Assembly (NCBI GenBank): GCA_026874595.1
Contig: CM049317.1
Coordinates: 25,012,401 to 25,076,400, forward strand
Reading direction: 5' to 3'
Source: Sipunculus nudus
Taxonomy: Eukaryota; Annelida; Sipuncula; Golfingiida; Sipunculidae
Length of the DNA stretch: 64,000 bases
The notes below the pieces were generated by a model. The model saw only the letters and a list, made by a program, of their open reading frames with translations. It did not search any database and had not been told where the DNA came from. Both the position numbers and the translations under genes were made by a program. This document shows, piece after piece, positions 45,005 to 55,743 of this stretch (its first letter is position 1; every line of letters starts with the position of its first letter).

Positions 45005-46690
45005 GATCGTACCATCATCAAACCAAACACACACTCACATACACACAACATGAACCAACCAAACTGATACATCGCACTATGCGCACTGTAACCTGGGTAC
45101 CCGTGACACACACACACATACACACAACATGCCCGAACCAAATTGATCCATCACATTATACGCACTGTATCCTGGGGATCCGTGACACACACACACACAC
45201 ACATACACACAATATGCACCAACCTAACTGATCCATCACACTATACGCACTGTAACCTGGGGACACGTGACACGCACACACAGCACGCACCAAACCCATA
45301 AGATCCATCATACTACGCGCACTGTACCCTGGGGGCCCGTCACACACATACACAAACAAATACATACACACAAAACCAAACTGATCCATCACACTAGGCG
45401 CCCTGCACCCTGGGGGCCCGTCACACACACACACACACACCATCACAACACGCACCAAACCCATATGATCCATCATACTATGCGCACTGTACCCTGGGGG
45501 CCCGTCACACACATACACAAACACACATACACACAAAACGCACCAAATTAAACTGATCCATCACACTAGGCGCCCTTTACCCTGGGGGCCCGTCACACAT
45601 ACACACACACAACACGCACCAAACCCCTATGATCAACAATACTATGCCCACTGTACCCTGGGGGCCCGTCACACACATACACAAACATACACATACACAC
45701 AACACGCACCAAACCAAACTGATCCATCAGACAAGGCGCCCTGCACCCTTTGGGCCCGTCACACACACACATACACACAAAAAGCACCAAACCAAACTGA
45801 TCGATCACACTAGGCGCACTGTACCCTGGAGGCCCGTCACACACACACACAACACGAACCAAACCCATATGATCCATCATACTATGCGCACTGTACCCTG
45901 GGGGCCCGTCACACACATACACAAACATACACATACACACAACACGCACCAAACCAAACTGATCCATCACACTAGGCGCCCTGTACCCTGGGGGCCCGTC
46001 ACACACACACACACACACACAGCACGCACCAAACCCATATGATCCATCATACTATGCGCACTGTACCCTGGAGGCTCGTCACACACATACACAAACATAC
46101 ACACAACACGCACCAAACCAAACTGATCCATCACACTATGCGCACTGTACCCTTGGGGCCCGTCACACACATATACAAACATACACATACACACAACACG
46201 CACAAAACCAAACTGATCCATCACACTAGGCGCACTTTACCCTGGGGGCCCGTCATACACATACACAAACATACACATACACACAACACGCACCAAACCA
46301 AACGGATCCATCACACTAGGCGCCCTGTACCCTGGGGGCCCGTCACATACACACACACACACACACACAGCACGCACCAAACCCATATGATCCATCATAC
46401 TATGCGCACTGTACCCTGGAGGCTCGTCACACACATACACAAACATACACACAACACGCACCAAACCAAACTGATCCATCACACTATGCGCACTGTACCC
46501 TTGGGGCCCGTCACACACATACACAAACATACACATACACACAACACGCACAAAACCAAACTGATCCATCACACTAGGCGCACTTTACCCTGGGGGCCCG
46601 TCATACACATACACAAACATACACATACACACAAAACGCACGAAACCAAACTGATCCATCACACTAGGCGCACTGTACCCTTGGGGTCCG

Positions 46691-46726
<36 letters not shown>

Positions 46727-49700
46727 CACGCACCAAACCCATATGATCAATCATACTATGCGCACTGTACCCTGGGGGCCCGTCACACACATACACAAAC
46801 ATTCACATACACACAAAACGCACCAAATTAAACTGATCCATCACACTAGGCGCCCTGTACCCTGGGGGCCCGTCACACATACACACACACAACACGCACC
46901 AAACCCCTATGATCAATCATACTATGCCCACTGTACCCTTGGGGCCCGTCACACACATACACAAACATACACATACACACAACACGCACCAAACCAAACT
47001 GATCCATCAGACAAGGCGCCCTGCACCCTTTGGGCCCGTCACACACACACATACACACAAAAAGCACCAAACCAAACTGATCGATCACACTAGGCGCACT
47101 GTACCCTTGGGGTCCGTCACACACACACACACACACCAACACACAACACGCACCAAACCCATATGATCAATCATACTATGCGCACTGTACCCTGGGGGCC
47201 CGTCACACACATACACAAACATACACATACACACAACACGCACCAAACCAAACTGATCCATCACACTAGGCGCCCTGTACCCTGGGGGCCCGTCACACAC
47301 ACACACACACACAACACACACCAAACCCATATGATCCATCATACTATGCGCACTGTACCCTAGAGGCTCGTCACACACATACACAAACATATACACAACA
47401 CGCACCAAACCCCTATGATCAATCATACTATGCCCACTGTACCCTTGGGGCCCGTCACACACATACACAAACATACACATACACACAACACGCACAAAAC
47501 CAAACTGATCCATCACACTAGGCGCACTTTACCCTGGGGGCCCGTCATACACATACACAAACATACACATACACACAAAACGCACCAAACCAAAATGATC
47601 CATCACACTAGGCGCACTGTACCCTTGGGGTCCGTCACACACACACACACACACACACACAACACGCACCAAACCCATATGATCAATCATACTATGCGCA
47701 CTGTACCCTGGGGGTCCGTCATACACATACACAAACATACACATACACACAAAACGCTCGAAACCAAACTGATCCATCACACTAGGCGCACTGTACCCTG
47801 GGGGCCCGTCACACACACACACAACACGCACCAAACCCATATGATAAATCATACTATGCGCACTGTACCCTGGGGGCCCGTCACACATATAAACAAACGT
47901 ACACATACACACAACATGCCCGAACCAAATTGATCCATCACATTATACGCACTGTATCCTGGGGATCCGTGACACACACACACACACACACAATATGCAC
48001 CAACCTAACTGATCCATCACACTATACGCACTGTAACCTGGGGACACGTGACACACACACACACACAACACGCACCAAACCCATAAGATCCATCATACTA
48101 CGCGCACTGTACCCTGGGGGCCCGTCACACACATACACAAACAAACACATACACGCAAAACCAAACTGATCCATCACACTAGGCGCCCTGCACCCTGGGG
48201 GCCCGTCACACACACACACACACACAACACGCACCAAACCCATATGATCCATCATACTATGCGCACTGTACCCTGGGGGCCCGTCACACACATACACAAA
48301 CATTCACATACACACAAAACGCACCAAATTAAACTGATCCATCACACTAGGCGCCCTGTACCCTGGGGGCCCGTCACACATACACACACACAACACGCAC
48401 CAAACCCATATGATCAATCATACTATGCCAACTGTACCCTGGGGGCCCGTCACACACATACACAAACATACACATACACACAACACGCACCAAACCAAAC
48501 TGATCCATCAGACAAGGCGCCCTGCACCCTTTGGGCCCGTCACACACACACATACACACAAAAAGCACCAAACCAAACTGATCGATCACACTAGGCGCAC
48601 TGTACCCTGGAGGCCCGTCACACACATACACAAACATACACATACACACAACACGCACCAAACCAAACTGATCCATCACACTAGGCGCCCTGTACCCTGG
48701 GGGCCCGTCACACACACACACACACACACACAACACGCACCAAACCCATATGATCCATCATACTATGCGCACTGTACCCTGGAGGCTCGTCACACACATA
48801 CACAAACATACACACAAGACGCACCAAACCAAACTGATCCATCACACTATGCGCACTGTACCCTTGGGGCCCGTCACACACATACACAAACATACACATA
48901 CACACAACACGCACAAAACCAAACTGATCCATCACACTAGGCGCACTTTACCCTGGGGGCCCGTCATACACATACACAAACATACACATACACACAAAAC
49001 GCACGAAACCAAACTGATCCATCACACTAGGCGCACTGTACCCTTGGGGCCCGTCACACACATACACAAACATACACATACACACAACACGCACAAAACC
49101 AAACTGATCCATCACACTAGGCGCACTTTACCCTGGGGGCCCGTCACACACACACACACACACACACACAACACGCACCAAACCCATATGACCAATCATA
49201 CTATGCGCACTGTACCCTTGGGGCCCGTCATACACATACACAAACATTCACATACACACAAAACGCTCGAAACCAAACTGATCCATCACACTAGGCGCAC
49301 TGTAACCTGGGGGCCCGTCACACACACACACACACAACACACACCAAACCCATATGATCAATCATACTATGCGCACTGTACCCTGGGGGCCCGTCACACA
49401 TATAAACAAACGTACACATACACACAAAACGCACGAAACCAAACTGATCCATCACACTATGCGCACTGTACCCTGGGGGTCCGTCATACACATACACAAA
49501 CATACACATACACACAAAACGCTCGAAACCAAACTGATCCATCACACTAGGCGCACTGTACCCTGGGGGCCCGTCACACACACACACACCACGCACCATA
49601 CCCATATGATCAATCATACTATGCGCACTGTACCCTGGGGGCCCGTCACACATATAAACAAACGTACACATACACACAAAACGCACGAAACCAAACTGAT

Positions 49701-50165
49701 CCATCACACTATGCGCACTGTACCCTGGGGGTCCGTCATACACATACACAAACATACACATACACACAAAACGCTCGAAACCAAACTGATCCATCACACT
49801 AGGCGCACTGTACCCTGGGGGCCCGTCACACACACACACACCACGCACCATACCCATATGATCAATCATACTATGCGCACTGTACCCTGGGGGCCCGTCA
49901 CACATATAAACAAACGTACACATACACACAAAACGCACGAAACCAAACTGATCCATCACACTAGGCGCACTGTACCTTGGGGGCCCGTCACACACACACA
50001 ACACGCACCAAACCCATATGATCAATCATACTATGCGCACTGTACCCTGGGGGCCCGTCACACATATAAACAAACGTACACATACACACAAAACGCACGA
50101 AACCAAACTGATCCATCTCACTACGCGCACTGTCCCCTGGGGCACGTCTCACACACACACGTGTA
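45005..50165. repeat. 5.2 kb CA-rich minisatellite with higher-order repeats
   Basis: About 60 units share the core TGATCCATCACACTAGGCGC, then CACTGTACCCTGGGGGCCCG and TC, followed by (CA)n or ACATACACAAACATACACAT. Two core types occur: AAACTGATCCATCACACTA and CATATGATCCATCATACTATG. Typical spacing is about 72 and 90 bp. Higher-order periods are seen: 252 bp (90+90+72) three times at 49351-50020, and about 348 bp at 46021-46720. Long frames open on both strands are a by-product of the repeat and are not genes. Confidence 0.95.
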
Positions 50166-50730
50166 CTGTGAGTACGGTCGTTTCGTTTATTATATACAGT
50201 GAACCTGCGACTTAGTGGAACGAACGCACTCACAATTCATGATCTCCAAATACCATCTGTTAATTATATTAAATTAAATGTGCTTTGGCTTTTCTGAGTA
50301 TTCTCCACTGTATTTCAAATTTTACGTTGTTCTCTTTTGGCTCCCCAATTTACTGAGTTCCGTACTATTCCTTTAGGAAGCATATTCCCCAGAAACAAAT
50401 AGATTTAACTTGTGCCTGTGGGAGAAATATTCCATTTTATGTAAACAAAACCTGGCCACGCTTAACCAAAGCAATGAACTTGTAACAAGTTGTAGAGGCG
50501 CTAACAAATTCCTCTTACGTAAACTCAACACAAAGAGTGATCCAGATTAGGCACGTTGTACAGGTATTAAGCACTAACATGCTTCACTGAGTGAACAACC
50601 AGGTGCTCAATGTACAACCCCCTGCCATACCGTCCTGATGAGTGCCGTACAACGGTACGAAACTAATTAGTCAACACGATGCTTACAATCGTTTGATTCT
50701 TTATACATTATATATATATATATATATATA
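50166..50730. other. intergenic, nothing recognised except (TA)n
   Basis: A (TA)n tract lies at 50709-50730, just before the TIR element. No exon or RNA gene seen. Confidence 0.5.
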
Positions 50731-50950
50731 GGGAGCGAATGTAGAATCACTCACGCACCTACTTGACTGTCTGTGTGCGTATACAGACGGGCGTAATGGT
50801 GATTAGAATTAATGTAATGAAGAAGAGGCAGTTGAAAATAAGTGACGAAATTAAGGCAGAAGAAGACGGTTATAAAAACTTCTTCTGTTCATACAAGTGA
50901 CGTGCTTCATACGAGTAATAGAGGTGCGTGAGTTATTCTACATTCGTACC
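50731..50950. mobile_element. 220-bp MITE with ~30-bp terminal inverted repeats, in (TA)n
   Basis: The left end GGGAGCGAATGTAGAATCAC is mirrored at the right end (minus strand GGTACGAATGTAGAATAACT), both continuing into TCACGCACCT. (TA)n tracts flank both sides (50709-50730 and 50958-51028), as expected for insertion at TA. No coding capacity. Confidence 0.75.
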
Positions 50951-50955
50951 ATATA

Positions 50956-51028
<73 letters not shown>

Positions 51029-51031
<3 letters not shown>

Positions 51032-52700
51032 TCCAGTGAGGCGTGATCATTTACATAAAAAATTCCCCAAAGACAAATAAGACAGGACGATATGCCAACC
51101 CTTGAGACCTGAAGAAATACTGAGTGACGATCGTTTTTATTACTCATGACAGAATACAGTCAGTATCTAGAGCAGCCACCCCTGATATTTCCCTCAGGAA
51201 ACATAAAGGTTTGAACTCTGACACATGAGCCAAAGGCTCTGTTTGTTGGTCAGATCGTGTTCGCCTCGCAGGTGTTGCCTGACAGAATGCCCATGTTTGA
51301 CCCCAAGGGAAAAGTAACCCGGAAACAAGATCGAATGAACTGAGCTGTTGAGCAGTTTGTGAAAATGTGTAGCTGGCAAATGTTGGTTAATGATATTGAA
51401 AAGACTAAAAAAAACCCTCAGTTTGAGGTAATAATTTTTTTAACAATTCGGATGTAATCTATTGGTCATATGATTACTTTTTTGGAAATATATGACCCGT
51501 TAAAATCTTAAAAAGCAGAAAATAACCAAAGAATGTGATGCCTTGACACCAAACATAGACCTTGTCTCTTTCTGTAAAACATAGTAATTAACTTAATTAT
51601 TAGTACGTAGAAACCAGTGTGTATAATGGGTCATAGATAAAGCTGATAGGCTATTATCAAATTCTAAAACGTTTATTTTGTTTTAATTTCCTTTAATGTC
51701 CTTTGTATTTATGACGTTATTTCCTCGTGTTCTACATCGTACACTAAATTATTAATAATGTAAAAATACAGATTTAAGTCTTGTGTTATATATGAAATTT
51801 CACCACCACCACCCACCTTGAACATGCTCACAAACGTAAACTACTCGTTCCTATATATCCCTCTACTTAAAAATTTCCTCTTAATTTTTTTAAATATTTT
51901 TTTGTGGAGGTAAACGACTCCACTTTAATGATATTTTAGGGATGATAAGTAGGTTAAACACTCATTCCGGTGTTAAGAAAAAAAAATCCTTTTAACAAAA
52001 ATGTATGAAGGTACAACAAGATCTTTCTAAGGAATAGAAAACTTTTAATAAAAATAACATTAATAATAAACAAGAAAAAGTTTCTTATGATTTTATGTCT
52101 TCAATATGTAATTATCCAACGAAAAGAAAGGAAAACAGCATATACTTATGTCTTACAGATTCATGGTACCAACGAACCCTAGATCTATACAGGTTTAATG
52201 AAACTTGAATATATAGCACTGAACAAGCGTTAGACAGATCAAAGGGGCGTAGCGGGGGGGGGAAGGGGGTGGGGGTTGGGGCGCTGGTTTGAAATATCAT
52301 TAAAATCTCATATTTCGTGATGTAAGAAGCTTATTCTGTATTTTCTTTTCAAACTTATTAGATACAACTTGGAAAATAACGTCTAAATTCAAAATATTTA
52401 CAAGTGCTGCTACTGACCATAAGGATGTTTATTAAAATTAAATGGATTCATTAATACAAAGTCAGACGTTCATTGAATACGGAACACTTATCAGTTCCTC
52501 TCCTGCAGTGATCGAATGATGGCATCAACACCGTTATTATGTATAAATGCAGATATTAAATTTTATTAATAAACCGAAGAAATAATGTCTGAAACGAAAG
52601 AGCGACTATTTCACGGAACTGCTGTATCCCAAATATGATTTAATATAAATCCAACGGGATTAAAGCGTGCTTAAAAATATTAGGAAATTATAAACTCAAA
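51029..52700. other. intergenic, AT-rich
   Basis: No supported gene. A G-rich run occurs at 52253-52281. A possible poly(A) signal (ATTAAA, minus strand) for the propeptide gene lies near 52642. Confidence 0.45.
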
Positions 52701-52714
52701 ATAGGCAGACACAT

Positions 52715-52926
52715 TTAATGCTCTTTGCCCTTGTAGTCCTTGCACGAGGGGTCGTTCTCTCGGTACCACCAATGCTCACAGAAGTGCACGTACTCTGTTT
52801 GTTCCTCGTCGTCATCACTGTCCTGGTAGCTGTCGTAGTGGTCGTCACGGCCGTTGTTGTCACATCCAAATGCTCCACAAGGGTTGGTGTCAACTACACC
52901 AGGCAAGAAACGTTTATCCAGCGCGT
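52715..52926 (-). CDS. propeptide gene, coding exon 2
   Basis: Encodes DALDKR and the four-Cys C-terminal peptide, then TAA. All other frames across the exon either lack the acceptor junction or stop early. Codon choice is GC-richer than the surrounding AT-rich DNA, which supports real coding. Confidence 0.7.
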
Positions 52927-53104
52927 CTACAAACGTAAATGTTATTACACATTGATTTAAATCTGTTTCAATCTGCTTTAGTCAATATAATTATATGTTT
53001 ATTCCATGCACATATACAATATATAAAGAATTAAAGCATGCCAACTTTAGATCAACTGTATTTTTCGAATTTTTTTAAATTATTTTAGCCCTCTTTTATT
53101 TTAG

Positions 53105-53150
<46 letters not shown>

Positions 53151-55743
53151 AATTAAGCAAGTCATTTGAATATAGACCAAATTTCTGTTCTGTATAATAT
53201 TTTTGGGCACATTCGACCAGTCAAATAACACCTTTGTCAAATCTTTTCTCGAAAAATTAAAGATACATAAACTGAGATTTCAATGAATACTACACGGAAT
53301 CTCTCTCAAATGAGAATGAGGGTTCTGTGAGTAGTTCAAAGACAATTATAGCGATAATCTGGAGACATTAGAAATCTGCATTCTAGGGAATGCAAGCCTC
53401 CGCCATGTGTGCATTCAGGTATTCGGTCCATATTCAACGGTTCATTCGTGATTATGAGAGACTTAACATTTGTGAATATTCCTTTTATGATAAAGTATTT
53501 GTTTAGTGTGAGCACAACCATAAACCGACCGTGTTGCTTAATTGTTTTAGATTCCATAGTCAACCAAAGCATAGTGTCAAATTTGGATTCATGGAATTCC
53601 AACTGGAGTGATCTTCAAGGAAACTTCCTCTATTGGCAGGTCCGCCACATTTGGAAGACGAGGTTTGAGGTGAAAAGTTTGGCTCAAAATACATGCAAAA
53701 TCTTTTTAAAGAAGTTGGTCCTGTGAACTTTACCTTTGATTTTATGACCCCAAAATCAAAAGGGTTCTTACATTATTGGTGCGTCATATATGTGTCAAGA
53801 TTGAAACCAATATGTCAATCCAAACTGGAGTTATCATCCGAAAACAAATATGTGAACAGATGGCCCCTGTGACCTTGACCTTTGACCTTATGGCCCCATA
53901 ATCAAGTAGGATTTTCCTCTATTGGCAGGTCAGCTATATATGCAAGATGAAAGGTTTTGGATTAAAGGTTGGGCTTAAAATCCACAATCTTTCTGAATTA
54001 TTGGATCCTTTGACCTTGATCTTTGACCTCGTGACTCAAAATTCAATGGTGTTCTTGTGTTAGAGTTGAACTATATACAAGTCAAGTTTGAAATCCATAT
54101 ATCAAGCAAAAAACGAGATATCATCAGGAAACAAATTTGACGGACAGACGGACGGACAGGGTGATTAATACAGGGCACACGCTTACTCAAGAGGGGCCCT
54201 AATAGACACACAAGGTTTTAGGACACAGATGAATCAACAGGTGCGAATCTGAGTGTAGCAATATAATTTGGTAGCCTCAAAACTAAAAAAAAATACAGGG
54301 GGCGCCACCAGTCTTCAGGAACTGAAGAAATCAATCATCATCAATAAACTCACTGGGTTTTAGGACACTGAATGACACCTCAGCTGAGCAACTGACATAA
54401 CTGCTGTCATTTGATGGTCTAAAAACAAGAAAAAAATTGTAAAAAGTAGAAGAAATACGGGCGGCGCCACCAGTTTTTGGGAACTGGCAAAACTAGTCAT
54501 GGTCAATATTTAAGGCAAGATTTATGGCAATCTTTGCATCAATTGTCAAGATACTGGAGTTTTGTATAAACTGTTTAATTATTCTGTGGGTACTTTCGAG
54601 CCCCATAGCTCGGAGGATATAGGTTTCAGTGACCTAACTCCGGGTTTTCAAGGATATATTACATTAATAACTATAACTATATTTATTTCATATAGCGCAA
54701 TTTTTACACGTATGTTTCAAATGCGCTTTATAACTAAAACATAATTTTTAACAATAAAACAGTAAATTTACTAAATTATCAATGACACTAAAAAGTTAAA
54801 AAATTTATATCGGTAAAAATATTATAAAATATTTAGGTATAGTATTTTTTAAAAAGGTAAACTTTAATGTCCTTCTTAAATTGTTCAAAACGTGATATTG
54901 CTTTCAGTTCATCTGGAATGCTGTTCCCTATTTCTGAACCATAAACACTGAAAGATCGGGAAGCAAATATTTAAAATGTGGTAAACTATCTGGATATTCA
55001 GTCACATGTTTCTAGGGTTGGAGGTTATTATCTGTGCCCTGCTAACGGACGGACGATGGACAAAGCTCCATTCCTAGACCTCAGTTTACTTTCAATCAGC
55101 TGAGCTAAAAATCTGTTATTAAAATGTTTTTCCCTTTTAGAGTTTTAATAAATTCTATAGTACTGGTAATAAAAAGATTTATCTATGTGTGTAGATGCAA
55201 AGAGGAGTTGCCGGTTGTACAAAGGGCAATAGAATTCATTAAACATATGCATGTTTTTGAGAAAATAGTATCTAAAAATAGAGGAAAATTGGAAGAACAT
55301 AAAAAGAAATGGATGCAATTTGGAGAGTTTTTAGAGAATTAAAAAAAAATAGTAAATGAATATTTTTATATTTTTTTCAGATATCACGAAATGAAAGTTT
55401 TTATGTAAAATCTTGGTAAAAATCACACGGTGTTATTGAATGTGAATCTGTAACATTGTTTTGTGTTGTAATGTCTGTATTGTTTTGTTTTGTAATGTCT
55501 GTATTGATTTGTTCTGTAATAATAAAAAAAAATGTTTTTCCCTTGTTAGAAAAAATGTTTATTAGTGCACATCTGAGTCCAGTTACGGCGTTTATGTCGT
55601 TATTTACCGTTTCTCTTCTTATCGGCCGCTGATGACACGCTCTTTAAATGTCTTATGAAACTGTCAGATCTCTTGTTCTCCGTGGCCGACACGCAGATCA
55701 TGATCCCCAGAAGACCAACCAAAACGTAATGCACTGGCGCCAT
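52715..55743 (-). CDS. secreted 115-residue propeptide, two coding exons
   Basis: Coding exon 1 is 55743-55608, coding exon 2 is 52926-52715 (stop TAA); the intron is 2681 bp with GTAAAT donor and TTTGTAG acceptor, phase 1. Residues 1-20 (MAPVHYVLVGLLGIMICVSA) form a clear signal peptide. Dibasic sites follow at 24-25 (KR), 42-44 (KKR) and 50-51 (KR). The last releases a ~64-residue C-terminal peptide beginning FLPGVVDTNPCGAFGC, with four Cys (62, 67, 95, 107), an acidic stretch (73-90, DSDDDEE) and an aromatic EHWWYRE segment. This is the plan of a neuropeptide or peptide-hormone precursor; an antimicrobial or other effector peptide is possible. I do not recognise the family. An AG directly before the ATG (TATTTGTAG) suggests a 5'-UTR intron. 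Confidence 0.7.
53104..53147. repeat. (TC)n microsatellite
   Basis: Uninterrupted dinucleotide run inside the intron of the propeptide gene. Confidence 0.9.
53355..53470. repeat. copy of a dispersed repeat (see 62088 and 63400)
   Basis: GAAATCTGCATTCTAGGGAA followed by TGCAAGCCTCCGCCATGTGT recurs, diverged, at 62125-62160 and 63410-63460. One family in three places. Confidence 0.6.
53620..54160. repeat. GACCTT-rich dispersed repeat, ~2-3 tandem units
   Basis: Units of about 150-300 bp share TTCCTCTATTGGCAGGTC, TGACCTTGACCTTTGACC, TTATGGCCCCATAATCAA-type strings and a GACGGACAGACGGACGGACA end (54139). I associate this family with bivalve genomes. TGACCTTTGACC-type strings form direct-repeat nuclear-receptor half sites. 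Confidence 0.65.
54290..54650 (-). repeat. inverted copy of the 4540-6640 repeat unit
   Basis: GGGCGGCGCCACCAGTTTTT, GAACTGGCAAAACTAGTCAT, GGTCAATATT and CATAGCTCGGAGGATA are the reverse complement of blocks in the array at 4540-6640. Confidence 0.6.
54840..54975 (-). pseudogene. LINE (CR1/Jockey-like) RT tail fragment
   Basis: The minus strand reads RSFSVYGSEIGNSIPDELKA then ISRFEQFKKDIKVY. This is the typical end of many non-LTR reverse transcriptases (S-x-x-x-x-x-x-W-N-S-L-P-x-x-I/L and F-K-x-x-L-K-x-Y-L). The usual Trp before Asn is Gly here. Only the C-terminal ~40 residues remain. Confidence 0.6.
55121..55544 (+). mobile_element. 5'-truncated LINE insertion with target-site duplication
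   Basis: The 16-bp duplication AAAATGTTTTTCCCTT flanks the insertion at 55121-55136 and 55529-55544. Inside, the frame to 55342 encodes the end of a non-LTR reverse transcriptase (IKRFIYVCRCKEELPVVQRA, then an EEHKKKWMQF segment), resembling the L1/Tx1-type C-terminus. A ~185 bp 3' UTR and an A-rich tail (AATAATAAAAAAAAA) follow. It sits in the intron of the propeptide gene, 64 bp beyond exon 1. Confidence 0.75.
55608..55743 (-). CDS. propeptide gene, coding exon 1 (signal peptide)
   Basis: Starts with the ATG at 55743-55741 and ends before the GTAAAT donor at 55607, 45 codons plus one base. It encodes the signal peptide and SDSFIRHLKSVSSAAD between two basic cleavage sites, a possible spacer or second small peptide. 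The start is set by the signal peptide and by an acceptor-like AG immediately upstream. Confidence 0.7.

Noticed and set aside
45629-50233. Many long open frames on both strands (up to 282 and 235 residues, rich in THTH/VCVC)
   Set aside because: They are translations of the CA-rich minisatellite; both strands are open at once and there are no splice or start features.
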